Assembly: GCA_963281255.1 (NCBI GenBank)
Contig: OY725492.1
Span: forward strand, 1-64,000
Direction: 5' to 3'
Length of the DNA stretch: 64,000 bases
Origin: Aphrocallistes beatrix
Lineage: Eukaryota > Porifera > Hexactinellida > Sceptrulophora > Aphrocallistidae
This document shows positions 22,749-32,829 of the stretch, in pieces (within the stretch, counting starts at the first letter, position 1; each line of letters opens with the position of its first letter). A model generated the notes under the pieces. The model was not told the DNA's origin. It did not search any database and saw nothing but the letters and a program-made list of their open reading frames with translations. Both the position numbers and the translations under genes were made by a program.

Positions 22749-23966
22749 ATGTCCAGTTCCTTTACAATTGCGAGTGAGTGCGTGGGGGGTTCCCTCGCAC
22801 GATTAGGAATCCTTAGCATCCCAGGTAGGAAGTGCATCGAAACGCCTGGCCTGCTTGTGGACACCAGAGCGTGCGCAGTCCCCCATTTAACGGGAGACAT
22901 CGTCGCGTCGAAGCTAGGGGGCTACTCGTTCGGCCTCAACCTCCACCTCGGACACCTGATCAAGCACCCGGGACACGAGGGTCTGAAGAAATTGGGGCAG
23001 ACTATCCGTGAGTTCGCCGTTCTCGGAGATCTCCCTACATTTCTCTCTGTGCAAGACCCATCCAAACCGATGCCGCATAGACACAACACAGAAAGCACAG
23101 TCTCAGTTTGGGACTCTAGCGGGAGACGGAAGGTAACAGCTCATGATTATGCGGAGTTTGTGGCTCAGGCGAGACCTGACATGTTTGAAAGTTTGAGTGA
23201 CGAATTGCAGAATGAAGCCTCTGCCAAGCGAACGGAAAAGTCGATTAGAAGGAGTGTCGAGCATTTGGACTTCCTCATCGATGCAATCGGTCCAGATTCG
23301 AGCACGAAACTCTTCGCTTGCGTGGAAGGAGGAGACTTGGCGGAGAAGAGAGTAGCGATGGCGAAACTAGTCTCGCACAAACCAGTTGCAGGGTTTGTAG
23401 TGAATGGAATCACTGAAGCAAAGTACTTCCATGACAAATCCCTCTTATCCAGCTTGCTCGAGAACATTCACAGAGAACTACCTCCAGACAGACCGAGGCT
23501 CCTGCACAACATCGGCAGCCCCAGACTGCTCCTCTCAGCGATAGCCAGCGGGGCGGACTTATTCGATGGTTCTTACTTAAATAAACTGAAAGGAAACAAC
23601 TTAGTTCTCAGAATTCCGATAAAAGAGACACTTCAAAAGGAAATGCAAGCAGAGAAGAGCTCGCAATCAAACGAACTAATGGCTGATGTGAGCAGCGCAG
23701 AGTTTCGAGATTGCTTCCAGCCCATACAGCGAGGCTGTCCCTGCTACACCTGCGCTAACTACACATGTGCTTACCTGCATCACTTGCAGCTCACCAAAGA
23801 AATGTTGCTGCCTATACTCATCATGACCCACAACATCAACCAGTACCAGCGACTCTTCGCTGACATCAGACACCATCTGAAAAAGCAAACTTTTGAAGAC
23901 TATCAAAAGAGAATGGAGCTGTTAACACAAAGTCAAAATCTAGATACAGTTCTATCAAATTGCTGA
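22749..23966 (+). CDS. QTRT2: queuine tRNA-ribosyltransferase accessory subunit 2
   Basis: Single exon, 405 residues. A TGT-family TIM barrel with the QTRT2-type N-terminus (LARLGILSIPGR; PGLLVDTRACAVPHLT) and C-terminal zinc site CPCYTCANYTCAYLHHL at about 330-346. With catalytic QTRT1 it forms the heterodimer that exchanges guanine-34 for queuine in tRNAs with GUN anticodons; this subunit is catalytically inactive and linked to mitochondria. It implies that the organism salvages queuine from food or microbes, as animals do. Convergent with the F-box gene. Confidence 0.95.
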   Translation: MSSSFTIASECVGGSLARLGILSIPGRKCIETPGLLVDTRACAVPHLTGDIVASKLGGYSFGLNLHLGHLIKHPGHEGLKKLGQTIREFAVLGDLPTFLSVQDPSKPMPHRHNTESTVSVWDSSGRRKVTAHDYAEFVAQARPDMFESLSDELQNEASAKRTEKSIRRSVEHLDFLIDAIGPDSSTKLFACVEGGDLAEKRVAMAKLVSHKPVAGFVVNGITEAKYFHDKSLLSSLLENIHRELPPDRPRLLHNIGSPRLLLSAIASGADLFDGSYLNKLKGNNLVLRIPIKETLQKEMQAEKSSQSNELMADVSSAEFRDCFQPIQRGCPCYTCANYTCAYLHHLQLTKEMLLPILIMTHNINQYQRLFADIRHHLKKQTFEDYQKRMELLTQSQNLDTVLSNC

Positions 23967-24438
23967 ATAAGATTTCAACATTTTAGTTAAATTAATTAAT
24001 TGGATTTGACAATATGCAGCGGTTATTTCCATGCGTTCCATAGCCATTACACCACAGCCGCATATTTATAAACAACACCCCACACTAGTCCACATACTTC
24101 ATTTTATAAATACTCCTTTGATAATTGCTGACTCTATGTCTACGGAATATGTAAATATGCAGGTTCAGCTGTGGTAAGATTGTTGCTCCAGATAATTGTG
24201 GAAATTCTCGTAACAGCACATTGAGATTCTGCCTCAAAATCAACTGAATTAATTTCTCTTGCATTTGAGAATACTACCTGCGCGGAGTAACAATAATTAG
24301 ATTAACTAACCTATTGCAAATGCTTCCAGCTTCATTAATTAGAGTCGAGACATGCTTAATTCACTCTACATAAGATAACTTCCATAGATTATACTACAAT
24401 AGATTCCATCAATTAGATAACTGGATTTACAATCACTT
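23967..24438. other. convergent 3' gap QTRT2/F-box gene
   Basis: AT-rich 3' flanks of the two convergent genes; nothing else recognised. Confidence 0.5.
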
Positions 24439-26400
24439 TCACTGCAGTCCGCTCCTTCTGTACAGATGCGTTAAGATCTTAATGTACATTGCATCAGCCA
24501 GAGAGGACTGTCTGTTGCTGTAGTTCACCTTCAGATATGCGACATCTCGATTCAGTACAATCCTGCTCTTTATCTCTTTGACTTGTTTGAGTGATTGACT
24601 TGTGAAATGCAGCCAAACTATAGAGAGACCTTTATTATCAGAAATAGCAGTTGCTAGTGCATTTAAATCAGTAATTTTATCAGCGATTAGGAATAGGGAC
24701 TTTAAAGAACTGAGAAAATGCAAACTTTCGCAAAATATGGGCATTACTTCTATTGGGCATTCAAAAGATAGCGCTTCTATGTTGCAGTTCGATTTTAAAA
24801 AATGAGAGAGAACAAGAGCTGGAATGACTCTATCCGTACAAATATTTAAATGGGTTAAGTATGGCAGTCGGAAGAAAGAGATTTCTTCTACCAAAAGAGT
24901 GCCAAAGTTCCCGATGATACCCTGCGTGTAGTGCAGAGACAGTTTGGTGATAAGGAGGCCATTGTGTGTTGGCTGTCGCGTTAAAACGAGATTAGAGTAT
25001 TCTTCCACGCACAGCTGGCACTTGACCAGATTCTCGTCAGTGACTCTGAGGGTGGAAATGTAAGGACAAAGTGCGAAGAGCTTGTGGACACAAATGCAGT
25101 ATGTGCTAAACTTAAACTTTGTTAACAACATGCAAGGTGTGAGAGTTAATGATTTTAACTTAGTCAGCTGTGAAAGAAAGATCAATAAGCTTTCCTTAGG
25201 GACTTGATCGAACAGCTGAGAACACTGAACTCCTGCAATATTCAGCTGTGTTAGCTTCGGGAACAGCGCATTCTGATGCGTCTGTACGTGCTCAAGAATG
25301 GATGATAAGAATGCCGATTGGTGGAATATGTTCAAGCCTTCTAGGTTTCGCAGTGATTTCAACTCAAAGTGTAAGGCGAGTGGGGACGTAAAGTGAGAGA
25401 GATCTAGAAATGCTAGCGCACTGTAGTCGATACAACTGATAAAATCTTTTGGGAGCCAGTTGAGAGAGTGATAATCTCGATGCAAAGAAGCCTCACTCAA
25501 AAAAGATGTAGAGTCACACTCAGGCTTCATTAGAAGCACACTGGGGTCTAGGTATAGAGACCTGAGAGAAGCGGGAGGGGGAGGGGCAGACGATTTTGAT
25601 GGTGCCGAGAAGGAGAAGCAAATTGGGAGGGTAAAGTTAGCAGTGGACGACATCTGCTGTGTTAAACGGAATTCTTGTAGCGAGTGTAACTTTGAGAAAA
25701 GAAATGAAGGATCAGCTATCTCGAAATTGAACAGCGCTAAGTTTTCAATACAAACTCTTCTCGGCATACGAAGCAGATCCAACTGAAGATATTCCTTCGT
25801 GTCTGTAGTCCCAATGTTACAGATGCTATCATCAAGTGCGAACATAATACACACCTCCCTCAGACACTCAGATTGAAGGATTCTAGACAAGAATTGGGCG
25901 AGGATCATTTTTAACTGTCTCTGCTGCTCACCAGTCCAAAACCCAGAACTGGGGAAGACATGAGGCACAGTTACACACAGTTTTATACTGGGGATCTTAG
26001 CAATCTCATTTACCATCTCCTTCATGAACTTAATTGAAGTTGGAGAATCCATAAAATTGACTGATTCCAATTTGGGGAAATTCTGAAACTTTGTATTTAT
26101 GATATGTTCAACATGAACCGGCAAACAATCCAAACTTGTTATGGATCTTGTGGCCACGAAAAAGTGCCTATCACCTTTTCTCAGCACCTTTTTGACTTTA
26201 ATTCGCTTATCAATTTCCAAATGCACATAGGTTAGAGGGGACTGGCAAGTGCTGTACATGAACTTGCACGTGAATGATAAAGCTACGAGGTCTCTTAAAG
26301 CCAGGCAGTTGAGCACCCGGTACAAGATCTCCCAGGGCAAGCCGGATATCAGGGAGGGCCTAGGGTCTATTGGTTCAACGAGGGAGTCGTTCGTTTCCAT
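24439..26400 (-). CDS. F-box protein with degenerate leucine-rich repeats
   Basis: Single exon; the first ATG is at 26400, about 653 residues. An F-box lies near the N-terminus (about 15-55: LPWEILYRVLNCLALRDLVALS followed by C-K-F). The rest is Leu-rich with repeated strand/helix units (LTQLNIAG, LKSLTLTPC, LTHLNICT, LKSLFLIA), as in FBXL proteins. F-box proteins bind Skp1 in SCF ubiquitin ligases and use the LRR to bind substrates. I cannot assign an orthologue. Its start is 318 bp from a divergent small membrane-protein gene. Confidence 0.8.
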   Translation of the reverse strand: METNDSLVEPIDPRPSLISGLPWEILYRVLNCLALRDLVALSFTCKFMYSTCQSPLTYVHLEIDKRIKVKKVLRKGDRHFFVATRSITSLDCLPVHVEHIINTKFQNFPKLESVNFMDSPTSIKFMKEMVNEIAKIPSIKLCVTVPHVFPSSGFWTGEQQRQLKMILAQFLSRILQSECLREVCIMFALDDSICNIGTTDTKEYLQLDLLRMPRRVCIENLALFNFEIADPSFLFSKLHSLQEFRLTQQMSSTANFTLPICFSFSAPSKSSAPPPPASLRSLYLDPSVLLMKPECDSTSFLSEASLHRDYHSLNWLPKDFISCIDYSALAFLDLSHFTSPLALHFELKSLRNLEGLNIFHQSAFLSSILEHVQTHQNALFPKLTQLNIAGVQCSQLFDQVPKESLLIFLSQLTKLKSLTLTPCMLLTKFKFSTYCICVHKLFALCPYISTLRVTDENLVKCQLCVEEYSNLVLTRQPTHNGLLITKLSLHYTQGIIGNFGTLLVEEISFFRLPYLTHLNICTDRVIPALVLSHFLKSNCNIEALSFECPIEVMPIFCESLHFLSSLKSLFLIADKITDLNALATAISDNKGLSIVWLHFTSQSLKQVKEIKSRIVLNRDVAYLKVNYSNRQSSLADAMYIKILTHLYRRSGLQ

Positions 26401-26718
26401 TTTGTTCTGCACCCTGCTATGACGCTGAATTGAACTATTTGGCAGAATATTGGTTTCAAATAGAGAAACGGCATGACAATATAAATATTTATAAGTTAGT
26501 AATAGATGGAAACTTTAGTGCATAATCAATGGCAGACCTAGCTAGTCCAGCACGTCACTATTTGGTAACGTATCACAGTTGTGTGAGATGTCCAGGTGAT
26601 CGTAATTAATCTTAGGAATTCGTGATGTCACTGAGGAGTAATAGGATAGTCTGATGGTTAGAGGATAAAAGCACCCGAGCTGACTTAGGGTTGCAATTAC
26701 ATAGTCAGAAGAGACAGT
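26401..26718. promoter_or_regulatory. bidirectional promoter region
   Basis: 318 bp between divergent starts (26400 minus, 26719 plus). AT-rich; no distinct core element seen. Confidence 0.4.
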
Positions 26719-27057
26719 ATGCAACACACGGACGGGGTCAGCACGCTACCTCATGATTGGAGGAGTGGCGACTCGTACACGGTACTAGTGGCCGCCATTG
26801 CAGGGACAGGAATCTGTGGATGCATTGTTTGCTGCGCCGTGGCTATTGTGGTTACCATCGTTTCTCAAATCCGTATCTACAACAGAAGGAGAAGGAAAAA
26901 TGGATACAGACGGTGCAATGGGGAGAGGAACCCGTGCGAGAACAGAGATTGCTACTCAGTACGTGGAGACCCGAATTGCCATTCTCACTTGGAATACATA
27001 CAGTGGAACAGGATATTCCGTGACAACCCTTACTGCGTGGATGCGATAGACATGTAA
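26719..27057 (+). CDS. small single-pass membrane protein, unknown family
   Basis: 112 residues from an ATG at 26719. A short polar N-terminus (1-20) is followed by one long hydrophobic segment (about 21-51, rich in V, A, I, C, G) and an immediate Arg/Lys cluster (RIYNRRRRK), which predicts an outside N-terminus and cytosolic C-terminus. The tail has six Cys plus acidic and aromatic residues. I recognise no family. Codon-frame integrity and its position between compactly spaced genes support a real gene. Confidence 0.6.
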   Translation: MQHTDGVSTLPHDWRSGDSYTVLVAAIAGTGICGCIVCCAVAIVVTIVSQIRIYNRRRRKNGYRRCNGERNPCENRDCYSVRGDPNCHSHLEYIQWNRIFRDNPYCVDAIDM

Positions 27058-27216
27058 CACAAGCAGTCCCTTGCTATCTAGATTCTATCGCGAATATTGT
27101 ACTCAGTTGAAGTTATTAAATTATTCGTTAAAGAGATCATTCATTTTCATAAAATATAAAACCATTAAATATACAAAAAACATAAAAGCATGGCTAAGAG
27201 CTAAATCAGTTCGAAA

Positions 27217-27840
27217 TCAGAGCTTGCAGCAGGCGGACTTGTTCTCTCGCGGCTCGTGGATTCTCTGGTAGTAGTGGGGGTCCTGCCGCTCTCTCGTGCA
27301 GGTGCGGTTGCGCTTAATCTCCTTCATAATGTCTATGAAGACTTCGCTGCAGTTCTGTCCGGTCATGGCCGAGCATTCGTAAAACTGAGCCTCGATTGCC
27401 TTGGCGAGATCCTCGCCGTCCCGTATCTCCACCTCCCGATCATCCTCCTGGTCGCACTTGCACCCCACGATGATCACCTTCGCGTTGACGGGCGCATTCT
27501 CGCGCGCGGACTCGATCCACAGTGCGCAGTGGTCGAAGGAGACCCGATTCGTGACGTCATACACGATCACGATTCCGTTCGCGCCGCGGTAGTACGCGTT
27601 GGTCAGAGTCCGGAAGCGCTCCTGTCCGGCCGTGTCCCACACCTGCACCTTGTAGTTCTCCTCCCCCACGAACAGCCGCTTGCACTTGTAGTCGATCCCC
27701 ACTGTGGACGCCTGCTTCGGGTCGAACTTGTCCTCCGTGAAACGCAGCATGAGGCAGGTCTTGCCGACCGAGAGGTCCCCGACCAGCAAGATTTTGTAGA
27801 TGTCCTCTGAGGGGATAAATCCGTTCTCTCTCCCCGCCAT
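27217..27840 (-). CDS. Rab-family small GTPase with altered G4 motif
   Basis: Single exon, 207 residues. G1 GDLSVGKT (21-28), G2 region STVGIDYKCK, G3 DTAGQE (69-74), Rab motifs YYRGANGIVIVYDVT, G5 CSAMTG, and C-terminal CCKL, a plausible geranylgeranylation signal. The G4 motif, normally NKxD, reads C127-K-C-D: the Asn that contacts guanine is Cys (codon TGC at 27462-27460). The switch and interswitch regions are closest to the Rab1/8/35 group, but I do not assign a subfamily. Rabs direct vesicle transport. It converges on the membrane-protein gene and is in tandem with RagC/D (about 235 bp from stop of that gene's upstream neighbour is not shared). Confidence 0.9.
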   Translation of the reverse strand: MAGRENGFIPSEDIYKILLVGDLSVGKTCLMLRFTEDKFDPKQASTVGIDYKCKRLFVGEENYKVQVWDTAGQERFRTLTNAYYRGANGIVIVYDVTNRVSFDHCALWIESARENAPVNAKVIIVGCKCDQEDDREVEIRDGEDLAKAIEAQFYECSAMTGQNCSEVFIDIMKEIKRNRTCTRERQDPHYYQRIHEPRENKSACCKL

Positions 27841-28016
27841 CGAATTACTTATAACTCTACTATGTACACCTAGTTACATCTTGCATGGACGTATCAGAGC
27901 TAAGTACCGAGTTCGTTCTACATTGATAGAATTGACTGGGCAGAGAGTAATGGCATCAAATTGTACTAATCCATTATATTACAATTAAAATAAGCCCCGA
28001 CATAGCCAGCGCTGTG

Positions 28017-29075
28017 TCAAGAGGCAATAGTAGTCTTCTCTTTCTGTTTCAGATTTCTCACTTCGAACACCTCTTCCAAGCGCGCCTTGAACAGCTGGAA
28101 GTTGTACTCCAGCAGTCCGCTCGTCTCCTGCAGGTCCTCTCCGTTCATCAGACACACCAGTGCCAGGCACAGGTTCACTTTCTTCAGGAACAGCACCACT
28201 TTGCTGTTCAGGTCGAAAGTGGAGGAGAGACTCGCGTCCCGATTCTCCCCGCTGCAGTCGTATATGTTGGCCAGGTCCAGGACCGTGTCGATCTTGTCGG
28301 AGACCAGCCCGTACATGCTGGCGTCCAGCGGCGTGCTGTCCGTGGCGATGTAGATCTTGCTGTGCAGGTCGAAGAGGTAGGACTTCTCGATCTTGCACTT
28401 CTGGTTCAGGTTGTTGAGCATGGTCTCCAGGATGTACAGCTCCGGGATCAGCTTCTGCACCACTGAGCTCAGCGCCTCGAAGATGCTGTAGTTGTAGATG
28501 CTGGTCAGGTAGAAGTGCAGCTTCACCGCCTCCAGGCCCGACTCCTGCAAGTCCCGCGTCACTTTGTAGTAGACGGCACGCCGGATGGCCATCTTGTCTC
28601 CTTCCTGCCGCAGCACGTCCGTCTTGTGGATGAACACCTCGATGCTGATCTTGGGGTTGATCTTGTGCGCGCAGGTCACGATCTGGTAGAGGTAGGGCAG
28701 CGCCGCCTCGTAATGGTCCGAGCAGTCGATGATGAAGATGACAGCGTCGCAGTTGGAGAAGAGACCCTCGTGGTTCATGGGGAGGGTGGAGTCGAAGATG
28801 TCCATCTGTCCCGGGATTTCCACCAGCTCGTAGTGCAGGAAGGAGTTGGTCTCGATATCCGTGAACTCAATCTTGGTGGTGCTGTCCAGCAGCAGGGTGC
28901 CGTTAGGTGTGATCTTATTAAATACTACCTGCGCGATGGAGGACTTGCCGCAGCGGCGAAGTCCCATCAGGATGATCTTCGGCTTCGCTTCCATCTCCGT
29001 GGCCGCTGCCGGCTCCTGAGCCTGCAGGGCGTCCGCCCCGATGAAGAGCTCTGGGGGTTTCTTCACCTCCGCCAT
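28017..29075 (-). CDS. Rag GTPase C/D
   Basis: First ATG at 29075, 352 residues, somewhat shorter than human RRAGC because the N- and C-tails are short. P-loop GLRRCGKSS (38-46), IPGQMDIFD at G3, HKTD at G4, and a C-terminal roadblock-like domain. RagC/D pairs with RagA/B on the lysosome to recruit mTORC1 when amino acids are plentiful. The P-loop residue that is Ser in human RagC (S75) is Cys42 here. It lies between Rab and ATP synthase alpha, all on the minus strand with gaps under 200 bp. Confidence 0.95.
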   Translation of the reverse strand: MAEVKKPPELFIGADALQAQEPAAATEMEAKPKIILMGLRRCGKSSIAQVVFNKITPNGTLLLDSTTKIEFTDIETNSFLHYELVEIPGQMDIFDSTLPMNHEGLFSNCDAVIFIIDCSDHYEAALPYLYQIVTCAHKINPKISIEVFIHKTDVLRQEGDKMAIRRAVYYKVTRDLQESGLEAVKLHFYLTSIYNYSIFEALSSVVQKLIPELYILETMLNNLNQKCKIEKSYLFDLHSKIYIATDSTPLDASMYGLVSDKIDTVLDLANIYDCSGENRDASLSSTFDLNSKVVLFLKKVNLCLALVCLMNGEDLQETSGLLEYNFQLFKARLEEVFEVRNLKQKEKTTIAS

Positions 29076-29245
29076 AGCTCTCCTAAACACGCGTCATTAC
29101 AGGCAATTCTCTCTCTACAGTTTCAGGGTGCGGGTACGGTAGAGGAGTGATGGCATTCGTATTTTATTAATTACTAGTCAAATAGATTCAACACAAAGTA
29201 TGAGAGTAGCCTATCTAACACGACACAACTAATAAACTTGTAATA

Positions 29246-30871
29246 TTACTCGAACGAGTCCACAAACGCGATCACGACGGCTCTGAGTTTGTCCTCGTTC
29301 TCCTTCGAGATCTCGCCTTTGCTGCGGATTTCCTCCAGCAGCGGCTGCTGCGTGTTGCGGATGTGTTGGAGGAACGCCGCTTCGAAATCTGTGATGCGTG
29401 AGGGGTCCAGTTTGTCCAGGTGTCCGCGCACCCCCGAGAAGATGACGGCCACCTGCTCGGCGATGTCCATCGGCTCGTACTGGCCCTGCTTCAGCAGCTC
29501 CGTCAGCCGCACGCCCCGGTTCAGCAGGTTCTGAGTCACCGCGTCCAGATCGGAGCCGAACTGCGCGAACGCCGCCACCTCCCGGTACTGCGCCAGGTCC
29601 AGCTTCATGGTCCCGGCCACCTGCTTCATGGACTTGGTCTGCGCGGCGGACCCCACCCGCGACACGGACAGTCCCACGTTGATGGCGGGACGGATGCCCT
29701 TGTAGAAGAGCTCGGTCTCCAGGAAGATCTGTCCGTCCGTGATGGAGATGACGTTGGTGGGGATGTAGGCAGATACGTCGCCGGCCTGGGTCTCGATGAC
29801 AGGGAGTGCGGTGAGAGATCCGCCTCCGTAGTCGTCGTTCATCTTGGCCGCCCGCTCGAGCAGACGGGAGTGCAGGTAGAACACGTCCCCGGGGTACGCC
29901 TCCCTGCCGGGGGGCCGCCGCAGCAGCAGCGACATCTGACGGTAGGCGACCGCCTGCTTGGAGAGATCGTCGTAGATGATGAGCGCGTGCTTCCCGTTGT
30001 CCCGGAAGTACTCGCCCATGGCGCAGCCCGAGTACGGGGCGAGGTACTGGAGGGGAGCCGCGTCCGAAGCGGTGGCGGACACCACGATGACGTACTTGAA
30101 AGCGTCAGCGTCCGTCAGCCGCTTCACGATCTGCGCGACGGTGCTGCGCTTCTGCCCGATGGCCACGTAGATGCAGTAGAGCTTTTTCTTCTCGTCGGCC
30201 GCTTCGTTGAACCGCTTCTGATTGATAATCGTGTCGATAGCGATCGCAGTCTTGCCGGTCTGCCGGTCCCCGATGATTAGTTCCCGCTGCCCCCGCCCGA
30301 TCGGGACCAGAGAATCCACGGCCTTGATGCCGGTCAACATGGGTTCGTTCACCGAGCGACGCGGGATGATCCCCGGTGCTTTCAGTCCAACACGTCGCCG
30401 TTTGTCCGATTTGATGGGTCCCAGTCCGTCGATGGGTGTACCAAGAGCGTCCACCACCCTACCGAGGAGCCCCTCCCCAGTCGGCACATCAACAATCGCG
30501 CCCGTCCTCTTCACCACATCTCCCTCCTTGATGAGCTTGTCGTTGCCAAACACTACGATGCCGACGTTGTCCGGCTCCAGATTCAGCGCCATTCCCTTCA
30601 GGCCGCTGCTGAACTCCACCATCTCCTCCGCCTGGATGTTCTTCAGGCCGTAGACGCGCGCGATTCCGTCCCCGATCGACAGGACCCTCCCCGTCTCCTC
30701 GAGCTCCGCACGCGTGCTGTGTCCCAAGATCCTCTCCTCCAAGATGGAGGAGACCTCTGCGGTGCCCCCGCTAGCCGGGCGGAGCTGGTAGAGGGGCAGC
30801 GGGGTTCTTGCGGTCAGGCGAGATCCAGCCAAGGGCCTGAGAGTGCGCAAAATGCGAAAACCGGTGGTCAT
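29246..30871 (-). CDS. ATP5F1A: mitochondrial ATP synthase F1 subunit alpha
   Basis: Single exon, 541 residues, near the usual length. The N-terminus is Arg-rich without acidic residues ([18 protein letters not shown]), a mitochondrial targeting peptide. Walker A GDRQTGKT lies near residue 200, and [17 protein letters not shown] is the F1-alpha signature. The alpha subunit forms the catalytic hexamer with beta and carries the non-catalytic nucleotide sites. GC-rich codons contrast with the AT-rich flanks. Divergent from HSPBP1 across an 800-bp gap that contains a MITE and a CArG array. Confidence 0.98.
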   Translation of the reverse strand: MTTGFRILRTLRPLAGSRLTARTPLPLYQLRPASGGTAEVSSILEERILGHSTRAELEETGRVLSIGDGIARVYGLKNIQAEEMVEFSSGLKGMALNLEPDNVGIVVFGNDKLIKEGDVVKRTGAIVDVPTGEGLLGRVVDALGTPIDGLGPIKSDKRRRVGLKAPGIIPRRSVNEPMLTGIKAVDSLVPIGRGQRELIIGDRQTGKTAIAIDTIINQKRFNEAADEKKKLYCIYVAIGQKRSTVAQIVKRLTDADAFKYVIVVSATASDAAPLQYLAPYSGCAMGEYFRDNGKHALIIYDDLSKQAVAYRQMSLLLRRPPGREAYPGDVFYLHSRLLERAAKMNDDYGGGSLTALPVIETQAGDVSAYIPTNVISITDGQIFLETELFYKGIRPAINVGLSVSRVGSAAQTKSMKQVAGTMKLDLAQYREVAAFAQFGSDLDAVTQNLLNRGVRLTELLKQGQYEPMDIAEQVAVIFSGVRGHLDKLDPSRITDFEAAFLQHIRNTQQPLLEEIRSKGEISKENEDKLRAVVIAFVDSFE

Positions 30872-30966
30872 ATCTAGTCTAATGCATGTGCGAATTATAC
30901 GGAATAATGGCTAGGTAGAATTGCTGGATCGTATGGGTTTGCAAAAAGATGACGTATAGTACGTGT

Positions 30967-31157
30967 CAAGGGATTATTTAGGAGCGCGAGACGCTCCTTC
31001 AGGCGTATGATTTCAAGCCTGAAAGTGTTTTGGAGCGTGAAAATCCAGAATATTACCCAATTTACCCTATAAGATAAAGCTATATAGCGATTTAGGCGTA
31101 TGAAAATTTATGGGTTTGAAAGTAGGAGCGTATCTCTGGGGGCTGTATAAGACCCTG
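30967..31157. mobile_element. hAT-type MITE, copy 2
   Basis: A 191-bp relative of the element at 10741-10932, easily alignable along its whole length, including the internal AGGAGCG hairpin. The 5' end is intact (CAAGGGATTAT); the 3' end has diverged (ATAAGACCCTG). The flanking octamers GTACGTGT and GTACATAT match at six of eight positions, which suggests an older insertion than copy 1. It lies in the ATP5F1A-HSPBP1 intergenic region, nearer the ATP5F1A start. Confidence 0.8.
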
Positions 31158-31264
31158 GTACATATTAGTTGTAATGACAAGGAACTGATTTATATTCCCT
31201 GTGTACATTTCCACTTCTAGTTCCTGGTATGCTCATAATGATTTTGCCTGTTTCCTTACATTAA

Positions 31265-31445
31265 CATAGTTGTTTCTTACAGGTTTCCTTATATGGGCAT
31301 AGTGGTTTCTTACAGGCTTCCTTATATGGGCATAGTGGTTTCTTACAGGCTTCCTTATATGGGCATAGTGGTTTCTTACAGGCTTCCTTATATGGGCATA
31401 GTGACTTCTTGCAGGTTTACTTATATATGGGCAGTGTTTCTTGCA
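31265..31445. repeat. 33-bp array with CArG boxes
   Basis: About five copies of a 33-bp unit built on TTTCTTACAGG and TTCCTTATATGGGCATA. The first four contain the perfect CArG box CCTTATATGG, at 31287-31296, 31320-31329, 31353-31362 and 31386-31395; a fifth unit is diverged. It ends about 225 bp before the HSPBP1 ATG, so it could act as an SRF/MADS-responsive element for either divergent gene. The unit resembles part of the 159-bp satellite. Confidence 0.85.
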
Positions 31446-31670
31446 GGATCACATATAATATCAGGTTTCGAAAGAATTCTATTTGTGAGTTGCATTAGAA
31501 AATACTAAGAACTTTTAACAGAATCTATAATATCACTTAGAATAGATAGAGTTTCTAGACAGAGTTTGTAGAAGATAGAACATTCTAGACATCTTACTTG
31601 GGACTATATATGTGCTACAAAATTCATTAAGAAAATCAAATCTATAACCAAGAAATAATTAAATAAAGAA

Positions 31671-32621
31671 ATGTCAGACTTCACGGACTTCACAGATGGC
31701 AGCGACCTATCCGCTCTTCAGCAAGCACTCAAGATGTCCTTGCAAGCTCAACCCGATCAGCAAACGCCTGAAGCTAGCGCAGCTCCGATGCAACCGATGT
31801 CTGACTCTGACAAGCAGTGGCTGTCAGGGGCTTTGTCCGAAGTAGCCAAATCAGCTACGGACATCACGAAACGTTTGAAAGCCAATTTCGAGCGCATCGA
31901 GAGCCAACTCGATTCTGAGCTAAGCCAAGAGAGACTAACTGAGATTCAGACACTGATAGAAGATGTGCATTTACACGTGGACGATCTGGATCTCGCTGGG
32001 GACTGCATAAAGCTGGGAGGGCATCATGTCTTGCTAAAGTGCTTGAACAACCAGAAGCTGGTCAGAGGCGCCTGTGAAACTCTGGCTGTCATCTCACAGA
32101 ACAACCTCCCAGCCCAGCAGGCACTCTTCGAGCTGCACGCACTGCCCACCTATCTGTCCCTCCTGGCAGACCCGCACCTGGAAGAGGAGGAGAAGAAGAA
32201 GGTGCTGTACGCGCTCTCCTGTCTCTGTCGGGGCTACCCCGCGGCCATACAGGCCTTCAAGATGCACCAGGGATTCTACAAGCTCGCCCCGTTCATCGGG
32301 AATCTACACAGCCTACTCTGCACCAAAGCGGTCTTCCTAGTCAAGAGTCTGATCGAGTTCGATACAAGCCTCAAAGAGGAAGTCCTCGACTCGGGTCTAC
32401 TGGAGATCCTCCTCGGCAAACTGGACGAGCCTCGCACGGAGGCGCACGAATACATTCTGTCCCTCCTCGCCAGCGCTCTGGCCGGGGGCTCCGGGCGGGT
32501 ACGGACTTTTTGTTCGCAGGCGGACAGAGGCGTGGCAAAGAGCGTGCAGCGATACGCAGCTCTGCAAGGGATTCACGAAGAAGAGAAAGAGGCGTGTCAC
32601 TCCATTCTCGCCTTACTCTAA
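31671..32621 (+). CDS. HSPBP1: Hsp70-binding protein 1 (Fes1/HspBP1 family)
   Basis: Single exon, 316 residues. An N-terminal acidic/Gln-rich tail is followed by armadillo-type helices: DLDLAGDCIKLGGHHVLLKC, QALFELHALPTYLSLLADPH, KKVLYALSCLCRGYPAAIQAF, KAVFLVKSLIEF. This is the core that embraces the lobe of Hsp70 and triggers ADP release; the DxxxLGG-type first repeat and the CLCRG motif are typical of the family. It is a cytosolic cochaperone. Its 3' end is about 210 bp from a convergent coiled-coil gene. Confidence 0.92.
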   Translation: MSDFTDFTDGSDLSALQQALKMSLQAQPDQQTPEASAAPMQPMSDSDKQWLSGALSEVAKSATDITKRLKANFERIESQLDSELSQERLTEIQTLIEDVHLHVDDLDLAGDCIKLGGHHVLLKCLNNQKLVRGACETLAVISQNNLPAQQALFELHALPTYLSLLADPHLEEEEKKKVLYALSCLCRGYPAAIQAFKMHQGFYKLAPFIGNLHSLLCTKAVFLVKSLIEFDTSLKEEVLDSGLLEILLGKLDEPRTEAHEYILSLLASALAGGSGRVRTFCSQADRGVAKSVQRYAALQGIHEEEKEACHSILALL

Positions 32622-32829
32622 TTCATTTCTAACACACCGATAATTGCCTATGTTATTGTGTAGTGCTGTTCTATGACAATGCAATCAAACTAATGTCTAC
32701 TAACTGTATAATAATAATATAATCAAGGTACGTATATAAAGAAATGGGAAATTGCATCTCCAGATTCTGAAACTTAGTCATATGTACAAAAAGTTTGTAA
32801 ATAAAATCTGCGGGGCTCCAACAAGTGCA

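Noticed and set aside
31293-31508. 71-codon ORF across the 33-bp CArG array.
   Set aside because: The in-frame repeat is a by-product of the 33-bp unit; no start context or domain, and the array sits in the HSPBP1 5' flank.
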